A DNA stretch of 64,000 bases. Origin: Variovorax sp. DXTD-1 (GTDB lineage Bacteria > Pseudomonadota > Gammaproteobacteria > Burkholderiales > Burkholderiaceae_C). Under the pieces are notes generated by a model. That model was given only the letters and a program-made list of their open reading frames with translations. It did no database searches and was not told the origin of the DNA. Shown one piece after another: positions 6,756 to 16,650 of the stretch. Location: NCBI RefSeq assembly GCF_003984625.1, contig NZ_RWKH01000022.1, positions 1 to 64,000 on the forward strand. Reading direction: 5' to 3'. The translations under genes and the position numbers were made by a program. How positions within the stretch are numbered: the first letter of the stretch is position 1; every line of letters begins with the position of its first letter.

Positions 6756-8456
6756 GTGCCAGCCACCTCCTTCGACCCGGACTGCGGGACCGACTTCAAC
6801 CTTACCGCCGACGCGGTCATGGTTGCAAGGATGCGGCTGGTGTTGTCGATTTCCGCCGTGCTGGCGGTCGCGGTTGACGCAGGCGAGGCACAAAGGCAAA
6901 TCAGCAGCCCCATGTGGCTGGCATTCGCCAGCTACCTGCTCTACAGCGTCAGCGTCTACATCTGCACATGCACATGCACATGCACAGGCCAGCGCTATTT
7001 CCGGGGCAAGTCGATCCACTGGTTCGATGTGCTGTGGTTCACGCTGCTCATCTTCGTAACGGGCGGCCTTCCGAGCCTCTACTTTCTCTTCTACTTCTTC
7101 GTCATCCTCACGTCGTCGTTCCGCTGGGGCTATGAAGAAGGCGCCAGGGTGACGATGGCCTCGGTGGCATCGTTCGCTGCCTGCAGCCTGGCCACCGGTA
7201 CCGACACCTACACGCCGCAGTTGCTCATGCGCACCACGTTCCTGCTGGCGCTTGGGCACATGATCGGCCACTGGGGCGGATCGAAGGTCGAACTGCGGCG
7301 GCGCCTCTCGCTGCTGGGCCAGGTGAGCCGGCTGTCGAACCCCCGGTTCGGCGTGAACCGCACGATTGCCAGCACCATGGAAAGAACGCTCGACTTCTTC
7401 AAGGCGAGCCACTGCATCCTGCTGATGCGGGATTCGGAAAGCGGCACCTGGGTCATGCGCGCGCTCAAGGAAGGCGATGCGGCAGACGCCGTCAGCGTCG
7501 AGACGATCAACCGCATTGCAGACTCGCCGCTCATGGCGTTGTCGGGCGAACGCATCGTGCTGAACAACCGCCGGCCCTGGCCGCTGAACTGGCTGTGGGC
7601 CGAGGGCCATGCCTGCGAGCCGCGCAACCACCGCTGGTTTGCGCTGGACGAACACGGAGCACGCCGCAGCTCAGCCGTTGCCGCAATGCTGGAGGCCCGC
7701 TCCTTCATGAGCGCGCCGCTGCCGATGCGGCTGGGCGAAGGCCGGGTCTTCGTGTCGTCGCGCGACGGGCAATTCCGCAAGTCCGATGCGCTGTTCCTGG
7801 CGCACATCATGGGACACGTCTTCCCGGTCATCGAGACCATCGAGGTGCTGGACAGGATGGCTTCGGAGGCGGCTTCCAAGGAGCGGCTGAAGCTCTCGCT
7901 GGACCTGCACGACACGGCGATCCAGCCCTACATCGGCCTCAAGCTGGGGCTGAGCGCCCTGCGCAAGAAGGCGTCCGCCGACAACCCGCTGATTGACGAC
8001 CTGGAAAAGCTGGCCAGCATGGCCGAGAGCGTGGTGACCGACCTGCGGCGCTATGCCGGCGCCGTCAAGCACGGCGGCGACGCGCGCTGCGAGTTCATTC
8101 TTCCGCACCTGCACCGGCAGGCAGCGCGCATCAAGACGCTCTATGGGATCGACATTGCCATCCTGCTCGAAAGCGACGTGCACCTGGACGACCGGATGAC
8201 GGCCGAGGTGCTTCAGCTGGTGCGCGAAGGGCTGAACAACATCTGCAAGCACACGCACGCACATCGCGGCTGCATCCGCATCGGCTGCACGAACGGCAAG
8301 CTGCACATCCGGATCGAAAACGAGAGCTGCGGCACGGAGTTCGCGAACTTCCGCCCCCGCTCCATCAGCGAACGCGCGGCGGCCCTGGGCGGCCGCGCGC
8401 AAGTCACCCAGGGCGCAGGCGGCGCCACGGCCGTTCTGGTCGAAATACCCATCTGA
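6756..8456 (+). CDS. Membrane sensor histidine kinase, NarL/UhpB type
   Basis: A 566-residue sensor kinase. The N-terminal third holds about four to five membrane segments (about residues 26-45, 53-70, 90-120, 130-150 and 160-175). A GAF-like cytoplasmic region follows (about 200-370). The HisKA_3 phosphoacceptor box is LKLSLDLHDTAIQPYIGLKL, and the HATPase domain has the N-box REGLNNICKHT and a glycine-rich C terminus. A perfect 4-copy TGCACA tandem repeat encodes (Cys-Thr)4 at residues 70-77, at the end of the second membrane segment. The start shown is GTG with a weak GGAAC upstream; an internal ATG (MVARM, residue 22) is an alternative. The response regulator follows 22 bases downstream and the Tad locus converges on the pair, so pilus control is plausible but unproven. 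Confidence 0.85.
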   Translation: MPATSFDPDCGTDFNLTADAVMVARMRLVLSISAVLAVAVDAGEAQRQISSPMWLAFASYLLYSVSVYICTCTCTCTGQRYFRGKSIHWFDVLWFTLLIFVTGGLPSLYFLFYFFVILTSSFRWGYEEGARVTMASVASFAACSLATGTDTYTPQLLMRTTFLLALGHMIGHWGGSKVELRRRLSLLGQVSRLSNPRFGVNRTIASTMERTLDFFKASHCILLMRDSESGTWVMRALKEGDAADAVSVETINRIADSPLMALSGERIVLNNRRPWPLNWLWAEGHACEPRNHRWFALDEHGARRSSAVAAMLEARSFMSAPLPMRLGEGRVFVSSRDGQFRKSDALFLAHIMGHVFPVIETIEVLDRMASEAASKERLKLSLDLHDTAIQPYIGLKLGLSALRKKASADNPLIDDLEKLASMAESVVTDLRRYAGAVKHGGDARCEFILPHLHRQAARIKTLYGIDIAILLESDVHLDDRMTAEVLQLVREGLNNICKHTHAHRGCIRIGCTNGKLHIRIENESCGTEFANFRPRSISERAAALGGRAQVTQGAGGATAVLVEIPI

Positions 8457-8478
8457 TGAAGAAGGAAGAGGTGCAACC

Positions 8479-9171
8479 ATGCAACCCACCACCACCCAGC
8501 CCATCGGCGTCATGCTGGTGGACGACCACCAGACCATGCTGTGGGGCCTGTCCAGGCTGATCGACGGCGAGCAGCCGCGCATGAAGGTGGTTGCCACGGC
8601 CAACTGCTGCGAAGACGCACTGGAGCAAACCGGTCAACTCACGCCCGACGTGATCGTGCTCGACCTGGACCTGGGTGGCCGGTCTGCGCTGGACATTCTT
8701 CCGATGCTGCTGTTGAACGAGGTGTCGCGTGCGCTCATCCTCACCGGCGAGCGCAGCCAGCAGACGCTGGACCTCGCCGTGCTGCGCGGCGCAAGGGGCG
8801 TGCTGCACAAGGACGCTTGCGCGGAGCAGGTGCTCGACGCGATCGAGCGCGTGCACAAGGGCGAGCTGTGCGTCGACCCGCAGGCCATGAGCCGTGTTTT
8901 CTCGGAACTGACCGCGCCCAAGAAGCCCGCGAAGGTCAACCCGGAAGCTGCCAAGCTGGCCAGCCTCACGCAGAAGGAGCGGCAGGTCATCCAGGCGGTC
9001 GTCCAGGGCAGCGGCGCCCCGAACAAGACGCTGGCTTCGCGGCTCTTCGTGACCGAGCACACGTTCCGCAATCACCTCACGTCGATCTACCAGAAGCTCG
9101 GCGTGGCGAACCGGCTCGAGCTGTACATCTACGCCATCAAGCACCAGCTCGACGCCGCCGCGCCCCACTGA
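8479..9171 (+). CDS. NarL/LuxR-family response regulator
   Basis: A 230-residue response regulator. The receiver domain (about 8-125) has the acidic pair in VMLVDDHQ, the phosphoacceptor aspartate in VIVLDLDLGG, the threonine in ALILTGE, and the lysine in GVLHKDA. The C-terminal LuxR-type HTH (about 160-225) includes LTQKERQVIQAVVQG, NKTLASRLFVTEHTFRNHL and IYQKLGVANRLEL. AGAGG lies about 10 bases before the ATG. It is co-transcribed with the upstream sensor kinase, its probable partner. The tad genes end 16 bases downstream on the other strand. Candidate targets are the TTGGTA array ahead of the kinase and the pilus promoters. Confidence 0.92.
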   Translation: MQPTTTQPIGVMLVDDHQTMLWGLSRLIDGEQPRMKVVATANCCEDALEQTGQLTPDVIVLDLDLGGRSALDILPMLLLNEVSRALILTGERSQQTLDLAVLRGARGVLHKDACAEQVLDAIERVHKGELCVDPQAMSRVFSELTAPKKPAKVNPEAAKLASLTQKERQVIQAVVQGSGAPNKTLASRLFVTEHTFRNHLTSIYQKLGVANRLELYIYAIKHQLDAAAPH

Positions 9172-9186
9172 GCGGGGCGCTGGGGC

Positions 9187-10095
9187 TCAGTTTCCGCCAC
9201 CGAGCATCGGCCCGATGATGCGGACCATGCGGATGACCGCCGGCGTGAGGATGACCGCCGAGATGCACGGAAAGATGCACAGCACCAGCGGCAGCAGCAT
9301 CTTGGTCGGAACCTTGGCCGCAAGCTCTTCCGCGCGAACCTGGCGCTTGTGGCGCAGGTCGTCCGAGAACACGCGCAGCGACTCGCCGATGCTGGTGCCG
9401 AAGCGGTCGGCCTGGGTCAGCATGGTCGCGAAGGTTCCGATTTCTTCCACGCCGGTGCGAAGCGCCAGGTTGTGCAGCGACTTCTCGCGCGTGCCGCCGG
9501 CGCGCATCTCGAGATTGGTCCAGTGCAGCTCCTGCGCCAAGGCCTCGCTCTTGACGCGGATTTCCTCGGTGACCTTGACCAGCGCGGCGTCGAGCCCCAG
9601 GCCCGCTTCGACGCACACCAGCATCAGGTCGGCGGCATCGGGAAAGTTTTCGAAGATCTCGCGCTGGCGCCCCTTGATCATCATGCGCAGCACGATGTTG
9701 GGCAGGTAGCCGCCGAGCAATGCCACGACCGCCAGCCACAGCAGGGTCGTGATTCCGTCGTCAGCGCCTGCCGCGCGCACTGCCACGAAGGCCAGGCCTG
9801 CAAAGCCCAGCGGCAGCAGCGTCTTCAGCCCGAAGTAGAAGAGGCTCGCGTCCGGGTGGCGAATGCCCGCGTTCAGGAACTTCAGCCGCAGCGGCGACGT
9901 CTCGCCGTCACCCGTGGGCGAAGACAGCTGGGCGAAGGGGCCGACGATCTTGACGGCGGTTTCGGTCCAGGCCGACTTGCCCGAAGAAGGCGCCACCGCC
10001 CTCAGGCGCTGCTCGGTGCGCGTGGGCAGCATCCAGACCGCGAATCCGCCGATGGCAAGAGACACGGTCACGAAAACGAGGATGGGAAGCAGCAT
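9187..10095 (-). CDS. tadC: Tad pilus inner-membrane platform protein TadC
   Basis: A 302-residue type II secretion F-domain protein, the second platform subunit of the Tad pilus machine. It has an N-terminal membrane segment (MLLPILVFVTVSLAIGGF), two further hydrophobic segments around residues 90-130, the cytoplasmic T2SSF helical core (FENFPDAADLMLVCVEAG, then RVFSDDLRHKRQVRAEELA), and a C-terminal membrane segment (LPLVLCIFPCISAVILTP). It is the last gene of the tad operon, 12 bases after tadB, and ends facing the response regulator. Length is normal. Confidence 0.93.
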   Translation of the reverse strand: MLLPILVFVTVSLAIGGFAVWMLPTRTEQRLRAVAPSSGKSAWTETAVKIVGPFAQLSSPTGDGETSPLRLKFLNAGIRHPDASLFYFGLKTLLPLGFAGLAFVAVRAAGADDGITTLLWLAVVALLGGYLPNIVLRMMIKGRQREIFENFPDAADLMLVCVEAGLGLDAALVKVTEEIRVKSEALAQELHWTNLEMRAGGTREKSLHNLALRTGVEEIGTFATMLTQADRFGTSIGESLRVFSDDLRHKRQVRAEELAAKVPTKMLLPLVLCIFPCISAVILTPAVIRMVRIIGPMLGGGN

Positions 10096-10107
10096 GGCAT
10101 TTCTCCT

Positions 10108-11100
10108 TCAGACACGAATCTTCACGATCTTGCGCAGGATCAGCACACCGACCACCATCAGAACCAGCATGTACTTGACGACCGTGATGCCGATCGGATC
10201 GGTCCACAGCGGCGACATGAACTCCGGATTGAAGGCGTTCAGGAGCGCCACCAGCGCAAGAGGCATGAGACCGAGGATCCAGGCCGAGAGGCGCCCTTCC
10301 GCCGACAGCACCCGCACCCGCGCCAGCAGCTTGAGGCGGTCGCGGATGAGCTTGCTCAGGTTGCCGAGCACCTCGGTCAGGTTGCCGCCGGAGTCGCGCT
10401 GGATCAGCACCGACACGACGAAGTAGCGCAGGTCGGTGAGCGGCACGCGCTCGCTCATGTTGGTAAGCGCCTGCTGCAGCGAAACGCCGAAGCCGACCTC
10501 GTCGGCCACCATGCGGAATTCGCCCGCAATGGGCTCGGACATTTCCTCGCCGATCATCTGTACGCTGCTCGCGAACGAATGGCCCGCGCGCAGTGCGCGC
10601 GTCACCAGGTCCAGCGCGTCCGGCAATTGCCGCTCGAGCTGGGCGAGGCGGCGACTGCGCCGGTGATTCAGGTAGAGCATCGGCATTGCCGCTCCAGCGA
10701 CGGCCACCAGCATGTCAATCCACGCGGGCTGGTTTGCGAGCGACACCATCGCCGCGAAAACCACCATGCCGGATAGCGCACAGGCCAGCAGCACGTGGGA
10801 CACCGTCCACTCCAGCCCGGCCTGGAGAATGAAGCGGTCCAGACGATGGGCCCGCGGAAGCTTCAGCAGAACGCGCTGCATCCACGGCGCATCGCTGAGC
10901 ACGCGGTCCTTCACGAGCCGGGTTTGCGCAACGCGGTCGCTGGCGGCCGACAGCGCCTGCAGCCGCTTGCGGATCTTCTGCGCATCGGGGCCGCGGTATG
11001 CGCGCCAGAGCATGTAGAGGCCCTCGATCACCAGCAGCACCGTCACGAAGACCAGCACCGACAGCGTAATGAGCGTGTCGCCAACCAGGTTCTGGAACAT
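10108..11100 (-). CDS. tadB: Tad pilus inner-membrane platform protein TadB
   Basis: A 330-residue T2SSF-domain protein, partner of TadC in the inner-membrane platform that couples the TadA ATPase to pilin assembly. The N-terminal membrane helix is LITLSVLVFVTVLLVIEGLY. The F-domain includes QLPDALDLVTRALRAGHSF, and QRDSGGNLTEVLGNLSKLIR is the signature of this family. C-terminal membrane segments follow (AWILGLMPLALVALL and VVKYMLVLMVVGVLIL). I chose the ATG at 11100 because it has a strong AAGGAGG; the frame is open further upstream but runs into tadA. It lies 10 bases downstream of tadA. Confidence 0.93.
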   Translation of the reverse strand: MFQNLVGDTLITLSVLVFVTVLLVIEGLYMLWRAYRGPDAQKIRKRLQALSAASDRVAQTRLVKDRVLSDAPWMQRVLLKLPRAHRLDRFILQAGLEWTVSHVLLACALSGMVVFAAMVSLANQPAWIDMLVAVAGAAMPMLYLNHRRSRRLAQLERQLPDALDLVTRALRAGHSFASSVQMIGEEMSEPIAGEFRMVADEVGFGVSLQQALTNMSERVPLTDLRYFVVSVLIQRDSGGNLTEVLGNLSKLIRDRLKLLARVRVLSAEGRLSAWILGLMPLALVALLNAFNPEFMSPLWTDPIGITVVKYMLVLMVVGVLILRKIVKIRV

Positions 11101-11110
11101 GGGGGCCTCC

Positions 11111-12484
<1,374 letters not shown>

Positions 12485-12537
12485 GTGGACCTGCCTTGCT
12501 GTTGGAGGAAGAAGATTCGTCGGATGCAATGCGGGCA

Positions 12538-13689
12538 TCAGGCCCGGCGGAAGAGCCGTCCGATGAAGCCCGGCGCTTCCTTCTGGCGCGGACTGAGCGT
12601 GTGGGCGATTTCGACCAGCCGCTTGCAGAGCGCGCTGCCGCGCGACATCTCGGCCAGCGGTACGCCGCGGTTGATCGAGGCGTCCACGTCCTTGCCGCCG
12701 TCGGGCACGCTGACCAGCGTGGCCCCACCGAGCGAGCGGCGCATGTCCGACAGGCCGATCTCCGTGCCGCCGGCGCTGCGGTTGACCAGCAGCTCGACCT
12801 TGCCGGCCGGGTAGCCGAGCGACTTGAACATCTGCATGAGGCGCGTCACGTTGCGGATGTGCGGCAGGCTGGGCTGGAGCACCGGAAAGATGCGGTCCGC
12901 GCGGTCCATCACGCGAATGGCGAGCGGATCGATGCGCAAGCCAAGGTCGAACAGCACGAAGTCGTAGTGCGCCACGGCCACCTGCAGGATCGCATCGACA
13001 TGCTCGGCCTTGACTTCCAGCGCGCGGGAAAGGTCGTCAGGAGCGGCAAGAATGCTGAAACCCGGCGCCACCTTCACCGCGCTCGCCGCAAGCAAGGAGG
13101 CATCGAGCCGGCCGATGTCGCGCGCCACGTCGGCCACCGTGGAGGTTGGCCGCAGGTCGCACACGTAGGAAAGTGCATCGCCGAACTGCAGGTTCAGGTC
13201 GATCAGCAGCACCGAGCGGCGCATGGAGAGCTGATGCCCGATGTTGGTGGCAAGAAAGGTGGCGCCGCTGCCGCCCTTGCACGGCATGAATGCCACCACC
13301 AGGCCCGGCTCGCGCGCCTGCGTGCCGGCCATCTTGAGCGCGATGCGCTCCACGGCCGCCTCCAGCGCCGCGGGCTCGGGCGGCGAAGGCAGCACTTCGC
13401 GCACGCCAGAACGCATGGCAAGAATCAGGAACTCCGGCGTCTGCATGGCGCACAGCAGCACCACCGCAATCGCGGGATGGCGCATGGTGAGCTGCTCCAC
13501 CATCGCCAGCTCATGAGGGTCGCAGCACATGCCGTCCACCAGCAGGAGCTCGAGTGCCGATTGCTCGACCACCCATTGCATGCGGCTCTTGCCGCCTTCG
13601 AACGGCGAGACCACGTGCGAGCGGGCCTCGAGCACCTTGCGCATGTCCTGCAGATGGCCGGCATTGGGGGAGATGATGGAGATCTTCAT
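12538..13689 (-). CDS. tadZ: Pilus-localisation ATPase TadZ/CpaE
   Basis: A 383-residue ParA/MinD-like protein that in Tad systems positions the secretion complex, often at the pole. Residues 1-120 form a receiver-like domain without a conventional phosphorylation pocket, seen here as LELLLVDGMCCDP. The ATPase domain starts near 130 with the deviant Walker A CKGGSGATFLATN, then VLLIDLNLQFGD and FVLFDLGLRID. The final arginine-rich tail is GFIGRLFRRA. It is followed by tadA, with the stop overlapping one candidate tadA start, and preceded by the minor pilin genes at a distance of 19 bases. Confidence 0.9.
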   Translation of the reverse strand: MKISIISPNAGHLQDMRKVLEARSHVVSPFEGGKSRMQWVVEQSALELLLVDGMCCDPHELAMVEQLTMRHPAIAVVLLCAMQTPEFLILAMRSGVREVLPSPPEPAALEAAVERIALKMAGTQAREPGLVVAFMPCKGGSGATFLATNIGHQLSMRRSVLLIDLNLQFGDALSYVCDLRPTSTVADVARDIGRLDASLLAASAVKVAPGFSILAAPDDLSRALEVKAEHVDAILQVAVAHYDFVLFDLGLRIDPLAIRVMDRADRIFPVLQPSLPHIRNVTRLMQMFKSLGYPAGKVELLVNRSAGGTEIGLSDMRRSLGGATLVSVPDGGKDVDASINRGVPLAEMSRGSALCKRLVEIAHTLSPRQKEAPGFIGRLFRRA

Positions 13690-13708
13690 GGCGGGTTCCG
13701 TTTCGTCT

Positions 13709-14137
13709 CTACGAGCAGATGGTCGGGCTGTGGGGGTCCTTGCGCATCACTTCGCGCGGCAGGAAGGTGGAAAAGCTCGGCATGGGAATCAGCGGCGCGG
13801 CCGCGCCGACGATGGGCGAGATCCATTGGTAGTTGAGCCCGGTGATGCCCACCGTGACGCCCTGGCAGGTGGCGGCCGTGCAGCTGGCCGGCGTCCAGGC
13901 CACGCTCACGGCGGTGATCTGCGGCAGCAAGGCCTGCATGCGGGCCAGCACCAGCGCCTGCTGGGCGGTGTCGTCGCACACCACCGCGTAGCGCGCGCCC
14001 GCACGCGTGGCCTCGCTGGCCATGCTCCATGTGAACAGCATGCGCGAAAAGTCCACGATGCCCAGCAGCAGCATGAGGAAGATGAGCAGGCCCAGTGCAA
14101 ACTCCACGGTGGTCGCCCCGGATGTGCGGTGTCTCAT
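13709..14137 (-). CDS. TadF-like minor pseudopilin
   Basis: A 142-residue TadE/F-family protein. The N terminus MRHRTSGATTVEFALGLLIF has the prepilin-type pattern, glycine followed by a hydrophobic helix with glutamate at +5, expected to be cut by the CpaA/TadV peptidase. The helix runs to about residue 30. The remaining region is periplasmic and has four cysteines (CDD near 54, CTAATC near 85-91, and the penultimate residue). It overlaps the upstream tadE-like gene by 4 bases (ATGA). It is probably a minor pilin of the Flp pilus. Whether it is TadE or TadF by strict orthology cannot be decided here. Confidence 0.85.
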   Translation of the reverse strand: MRHRTSGATTVEFALGLLIFLMLLLGIVDFSRMLFTWSMASEATRAGARYAVVCDDTAQQALVLARMQALLPQITAVSVAWTPASCTAATCQGVTVGITGLNYQWISPIVGAAAPLIPMPSFSTFLPREVMRKDPHSPTICS

Positions 14138-14595
14138 GACGGCGCCCTCATGGTGGCGGTGATGTCGCTGAAGACGATGTTGCCGTTCGCGCCGGCCAAC
14201 ACCACGCCCATCACCGACGGAAAGAGCGAATGGAAGGTGTAGCTGCTGATGCGCACCGTCACCGTGGTGATGAGCGGGTTGGCTCCCGCCGACTGCCAGG
14301 TGCAGCAGCTGTCCGCGGGCACATTCGAAAGGCTCAGGCCGCGCGCGAGCGGCGTGCCGGTGCCGGCGGTGTTGCCGAACACCATCAGGTTGCGCGCCTC
14401 CGTGATGTGCGTACCGGGCGTCTGGACAGACAGGTAGCGAACCGCGTCGCGCGTCGACTTGACGACCAGGTTGTATTCGTACATCGCCCGGCCGAATTCC
14501 GTCGTGATGAAGGTGAGCAGCAGCAGGAGCGGCGTGATGAGCGCCAGCTCGACCAGCGCGGCGCCACGCTGCCTGTGGTTCGAGGTTCTTTTCAT
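14134..14595 (-). CDS. tadE: TadE-like minor pseudopilin
   Basis: A 153-residue TadE-family pseudopilin. The basic leader MKRTSNHRQRG is followed by the helix AALVELALITPLLLLLTF, with glutamate at +5 from the predicted cleavage glycine. The TadE-typical FGRAMYEYN comes directly after the helix. The rest is a periplasmic domain with a CC pair near residue 95. It overlaps the next minor pilin gene by 4 bases and starts 4 bases after the tadG-like gene stop, so the three are translationally linked. It is expected to be processed by the same prepilin peptidase as the Flp pilins. Confidence 0.88.
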   Translation of the reverse strand: MKRTSNHRQRGAALVELALITPLLLLLTFITTEFGRAMYEYNLVVKSTRDAVRYLSVQTPGTHITEARNLMVFGNTAGTGTPLARGLSLSNVPADSCCTWQSAGANPLITTVTVRISSYTFHSLFPSVMGVVLAGANGNIVFSDITATMRAPS

Positions 14596-14599
14596 CGCT

Positions 14600-15823
14600 T
14601 CACCTCACCAGGACGGGTACCAGCGGCCCTGCCGTGCCACCGGCGAGTCCGCTCGTTGTGCACGGGCTGCCGGCCGCACCTGCGTTGCCGCGGAACTCCA
14701 GCCATGTGTCGCTCATCGGAATGGTCAGCGGCTGCAGCATCAGCATGCAGGCGTAGTCGATCACGCGCCCGCCGCCGTCGATCACCGGCACCGTGACGAC
14801 GCGCCGGTCCAACCCATATTGCTTGTGCCCTCCAGTGGCGTTGCCGGACGCGGCCAGCTTCTGGAAGCTGTTGAGCGAAAGCCCCGTGAGGTCTTCGCAG
14901 TCCTTCACCTTGCCGGTGCCGACGCAAGACGCGAAAGCCGCGCGCTTGGCCAGGAAGTCGCCAAAGGCATTGGACTGCGCGGGCCAGGTGGCAGCGGTGT
15001 AGGCGTAGCCCGTGTAGTCGGGCCGCTGCACGCTCGGATTGCCGCTGTTCTTGTAGATGCCGAAGCGCTGGTTCCAGACATCGACGACCGAGGTCTGCAC
15101 ACCAGGCGTGCCGAGCGTGTCGCCCACCTCCGTGCCACAGTAATTGTTCAGTTCGGATTCGGTTTCAGAGGCGCTGTTGCTGCCGTCGAGGTTGGCCCAG
15201 CCGATCTCTCCGCCGGCCGATGCGTTCTGCGCCTGGATCAGCTTCACCCAGTCGCCCACGCTGAGCCCGTAGTTCGGCGCAACGCCTCCGGCTTTCGGCT
15301 TGAGTGCGACGGGGATCGGGCAGGTGGTCTGCGCACTGGCCCGTGTGGCCACCGCGCTGGCGAAGACGCTGCCCGTCGCGGGATAGGCCGCGGCATTGCC
15401 GGAGAAGGCCCCCATGGACTTCATGAGCCAGATGACGATATTGGGCTGGGTGTGTACGCACTGCGCATAGGTGGCCACCGCGGGATCGACCGTGGGTGCA
15501 TAGGAGGCGTCGCGAAATGTGATATCGGCGAGGACGAGCTGCCCCTGCCCGCTCCAGGTGGCCGACTGCATGTTGACCCGGTTCGCGTTGCCGGCGGTCT
15601 GGCCCGCGCTCTGGGCCCGCGTGATCGCGGTGCCCTGCTTGTCGAGCTCGCGCGCGGCGGCCAGTGCGCAACTGTCGACGGCGGTCTGCAGCTCTGTCCG
15701 CACGACGAACAGGTGGCCGAAGTCGAGTGCAATGCCCATGAATCCGAGGAGAAACAGCAGGACCAGTGCAGTGGTGATGATCATCGCGCCGCGCTGGCGG
15801 CGGCCGGAAGTGTGGACTTGCAT
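14600..15823 (-). CDS. tadG: TadG-like putative pilus adhesin / assembly protein
   Basis: A 407-residue protein with the TadG-type N terminus: a basic leader (HTSGRRQRG), the hydrophobic helix AMIITTALVLLFLLGFMGIA, then LDFGHLFVVRTELQTAVDS. This is the common start of TadG and other vWA-linked Tad proteins. The helix lacks the +5 glutamate, so it is probably an anchored protein and not a processed pilin. The remaining 360 residues are extracytoplasmic, rich in Ser, Thr, Ala and Gly, with several cysteines. No clear MIDAS motif was seen. Its place before tadE fits the Tad operon. An adhesive or pilus-anchoring role is inferred. Confidence 0.82.
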   Translation of the reverse strand: MQVHTSGRRQRGAMIITTALVLLFLLGFMGIALDFGHLFVVRTELQTAVDSCALAAARELDKQGTAITRAQSAGQTAGNANRVNMQSATWSGQGQLVLADITFRDASYAPTVDPAVATYAQCVHTQPNIVIWLMKSMGAFSGNAAAYPATGSVFASAVATRASAQTTCPIPVALKPKAGGVAPNYGLSVGDWVKLIQAQNASAGGEIGWANLDGSNSASETESELNNYCGTEVGDTLGTPGVQTSVVDVWNQRFGIYKNSGNPSVQRPDYTGYAYTAATWPAQSNAFGDFLAKRAAFASCVGTGKVKDCEDLTGLSLNSFQKLAASGNATGGHKQYGLDRRVVTVPVIDGGGRVIDYACMLMLQPLTIPMSDTWLEFRGNAGAAGSPCTTSGLAGGTAGPLVPVLVR

Positions 15824-15869
15824 GATCGGCTTCCTGTGCAGTGGTAGCGGTTCGATAAAACTCTGCGCT

Positions 15870-16046
15870 TCAGTCGCACTCCACGCCGCCGAGGCAGGTG
15901 AAGACGCGATCGGCGAGATCGCTGAGGCTGGTGCCCGTTGCCAGTGGCTGCAGCGCGACGATCAGCAGGATCGAGATCACGGCAATGAGCAGTGCGTACT
16001 CCACCACCTGGGCACCGCTTTCATCCCAGAGGAATGACTTGAACAT
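15870..16046 (-). CDS. flp: Flp pilin, copy 1
   Basis: A 58-residue Flp-family pilin. The leader MFKSFLWDESG is followed by AQVVEYALLIAVISILLIVA, with the Flp-specific Glu-Tyr pair after the predicted cleavage glycine. The C terminus carries two cysteines (FTCLGGVEC). I chose the short start at 16046 because it matches the other copies; the open frame extends 21 codons upstream but that part is not pilin-like. It is the most diverged of the three tandem copies (LQPLATGTS replaces KGLT). It is the last of the tandem pilin genes before tadG. Confidence 0.93.
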   Translation of the reverse strand: MFKSFLWDESGAQVVEYALLIAVISILLIVALQPLATGTSLSDLADRVFTCLGGVECD

Positions 16047-16124
16047 GATGAGTACCTCTTTTTTTTGCTGGCGATCGGACAGGGGGGTGGGAATGGACAA
16101 GCCACCCACTCCCCTTTCGGCTGC

Positions 16125-16304
16125 TTATGGGCAGGCCCCACCCGTAAGGCACCGGCCCACCGAAGCGATGAAGCTCGAAAAGCTTCCGCCGTCTGTGGTG
16201 AGCCCCTTCAGCGCAACGACCAAGGCAATCGAGACGACAGCGATGATCAGTGCGTACTCGATGACTTGAGCGCCGCTCTCGTCCTGCAGGAATGACTTGA
16301 ACAT
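16125..16304 (-). CDS. flp: Flp pilin, copy 2
   Basis: A 59-residue Flp pilin: leader MFKSFLQDESG, mature start AQVIEYALIIAVVSIALVVA, then LKGLTTDGGSFSSFIASVG and a RCLTGGACP end with two cysteines. The mature part is nearly identical to copy 3, while the leader is like copy 1, so this copy looks like an intermediate or a product of gene conversion. The spacers around the copies share upstream sequence, with ATGAT at each start and matching leader text. It is expected to be cleaved by the CpaA/TadV peptidase encoded upstream in the operon. Confidence 0.93.
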   Translation of the reverse strand: MFKSFLQDESGAQVIEYALIIAVVSIALVVALKGLTTDGGSFSSFIASVGRCLTGGACP

Positions 16305-16389
16305 GATGACTACCTCATTTCTGTGTTGAAAAAGCAGTGGGAGCAGCAAAAAAACGGACAACCCCTGCCCGCCTCCGCTCTCGAGCTGC

Positions 16390-16599
16390 TTACGGGCAGG
16401 CCCCACCCGTGAGGCACCGGCCCACGGTGGCGATGAAGGTCGAGAAACTGCCGTTGTTGGCAGTGAGCCCCTTCAGTGCAACAACCAGCGCGATCGAGAC
16501 GACAGCGATGATCAGCGCGTACTCGATGACTTGGGCGCCATCGTCCTCACGCAGAAAACCGCGGGTGAATTGGCCAATGGCCTGGAAATAATTGCTCAT
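16390..16599 (-). CDS. flp: Flp pilin, copy 3 (first transcribed)
   Basis: A 69-residue Flp pilin with a longer leader (MSNYFQAIGQFTRGFLREDDG) than its two neighbours. The mature part AQVIEYALIIAVVSIALVVA, then LKGLTANNGSFSTFIATVG, ends in RCLTGGACP. GAAAGGA lies about 6 bases before the ATG. It is the first of three tandem pilin genes, and its 127-base upstream gap holds an AACGAA/TTCGTT dyad, so the pilins may have their own promoter or processed 5' end. Such abundant subunits usually need higher expression than the assembly genes. Confidence 0.93.
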   Translation of the reverse strand: MSNYFQAIGQFTRGFLREDDGAQVIEYALIIAVVSIALVVALKGLTANNGSFSTFIATVGRCLTGGACP

Positions 16600-16625
16600 G
16601 GATCTTTCCTTTCAGGGTTCAAATA

Positions 16626-16650
16626 AACGAATGGATTTCGTTAGTTCGTT
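16626..16650. promoter_or_regulatory. AACGAA/TTCGTT dyad upstream of the pilin genes
   Basis: AACGAA and TTCGTT flank a 5-base spacer (16626-16642), and a third TTCGTT copy ends at 16650. It lies 27 bases before the first flp start codon, in the 127-base gap between the lipoprotein and pilin genes. It may be an operator or a 5' stem-loop in the pilin mRNA. Nothing else was seen in the gap. Confidence 0.35.

Noticed and set aside
6735..7655. 306-codon minus-strand open frame opposite the sensor kinase
   Set aside because: No motif; the plus strand encodes a clear kinase.
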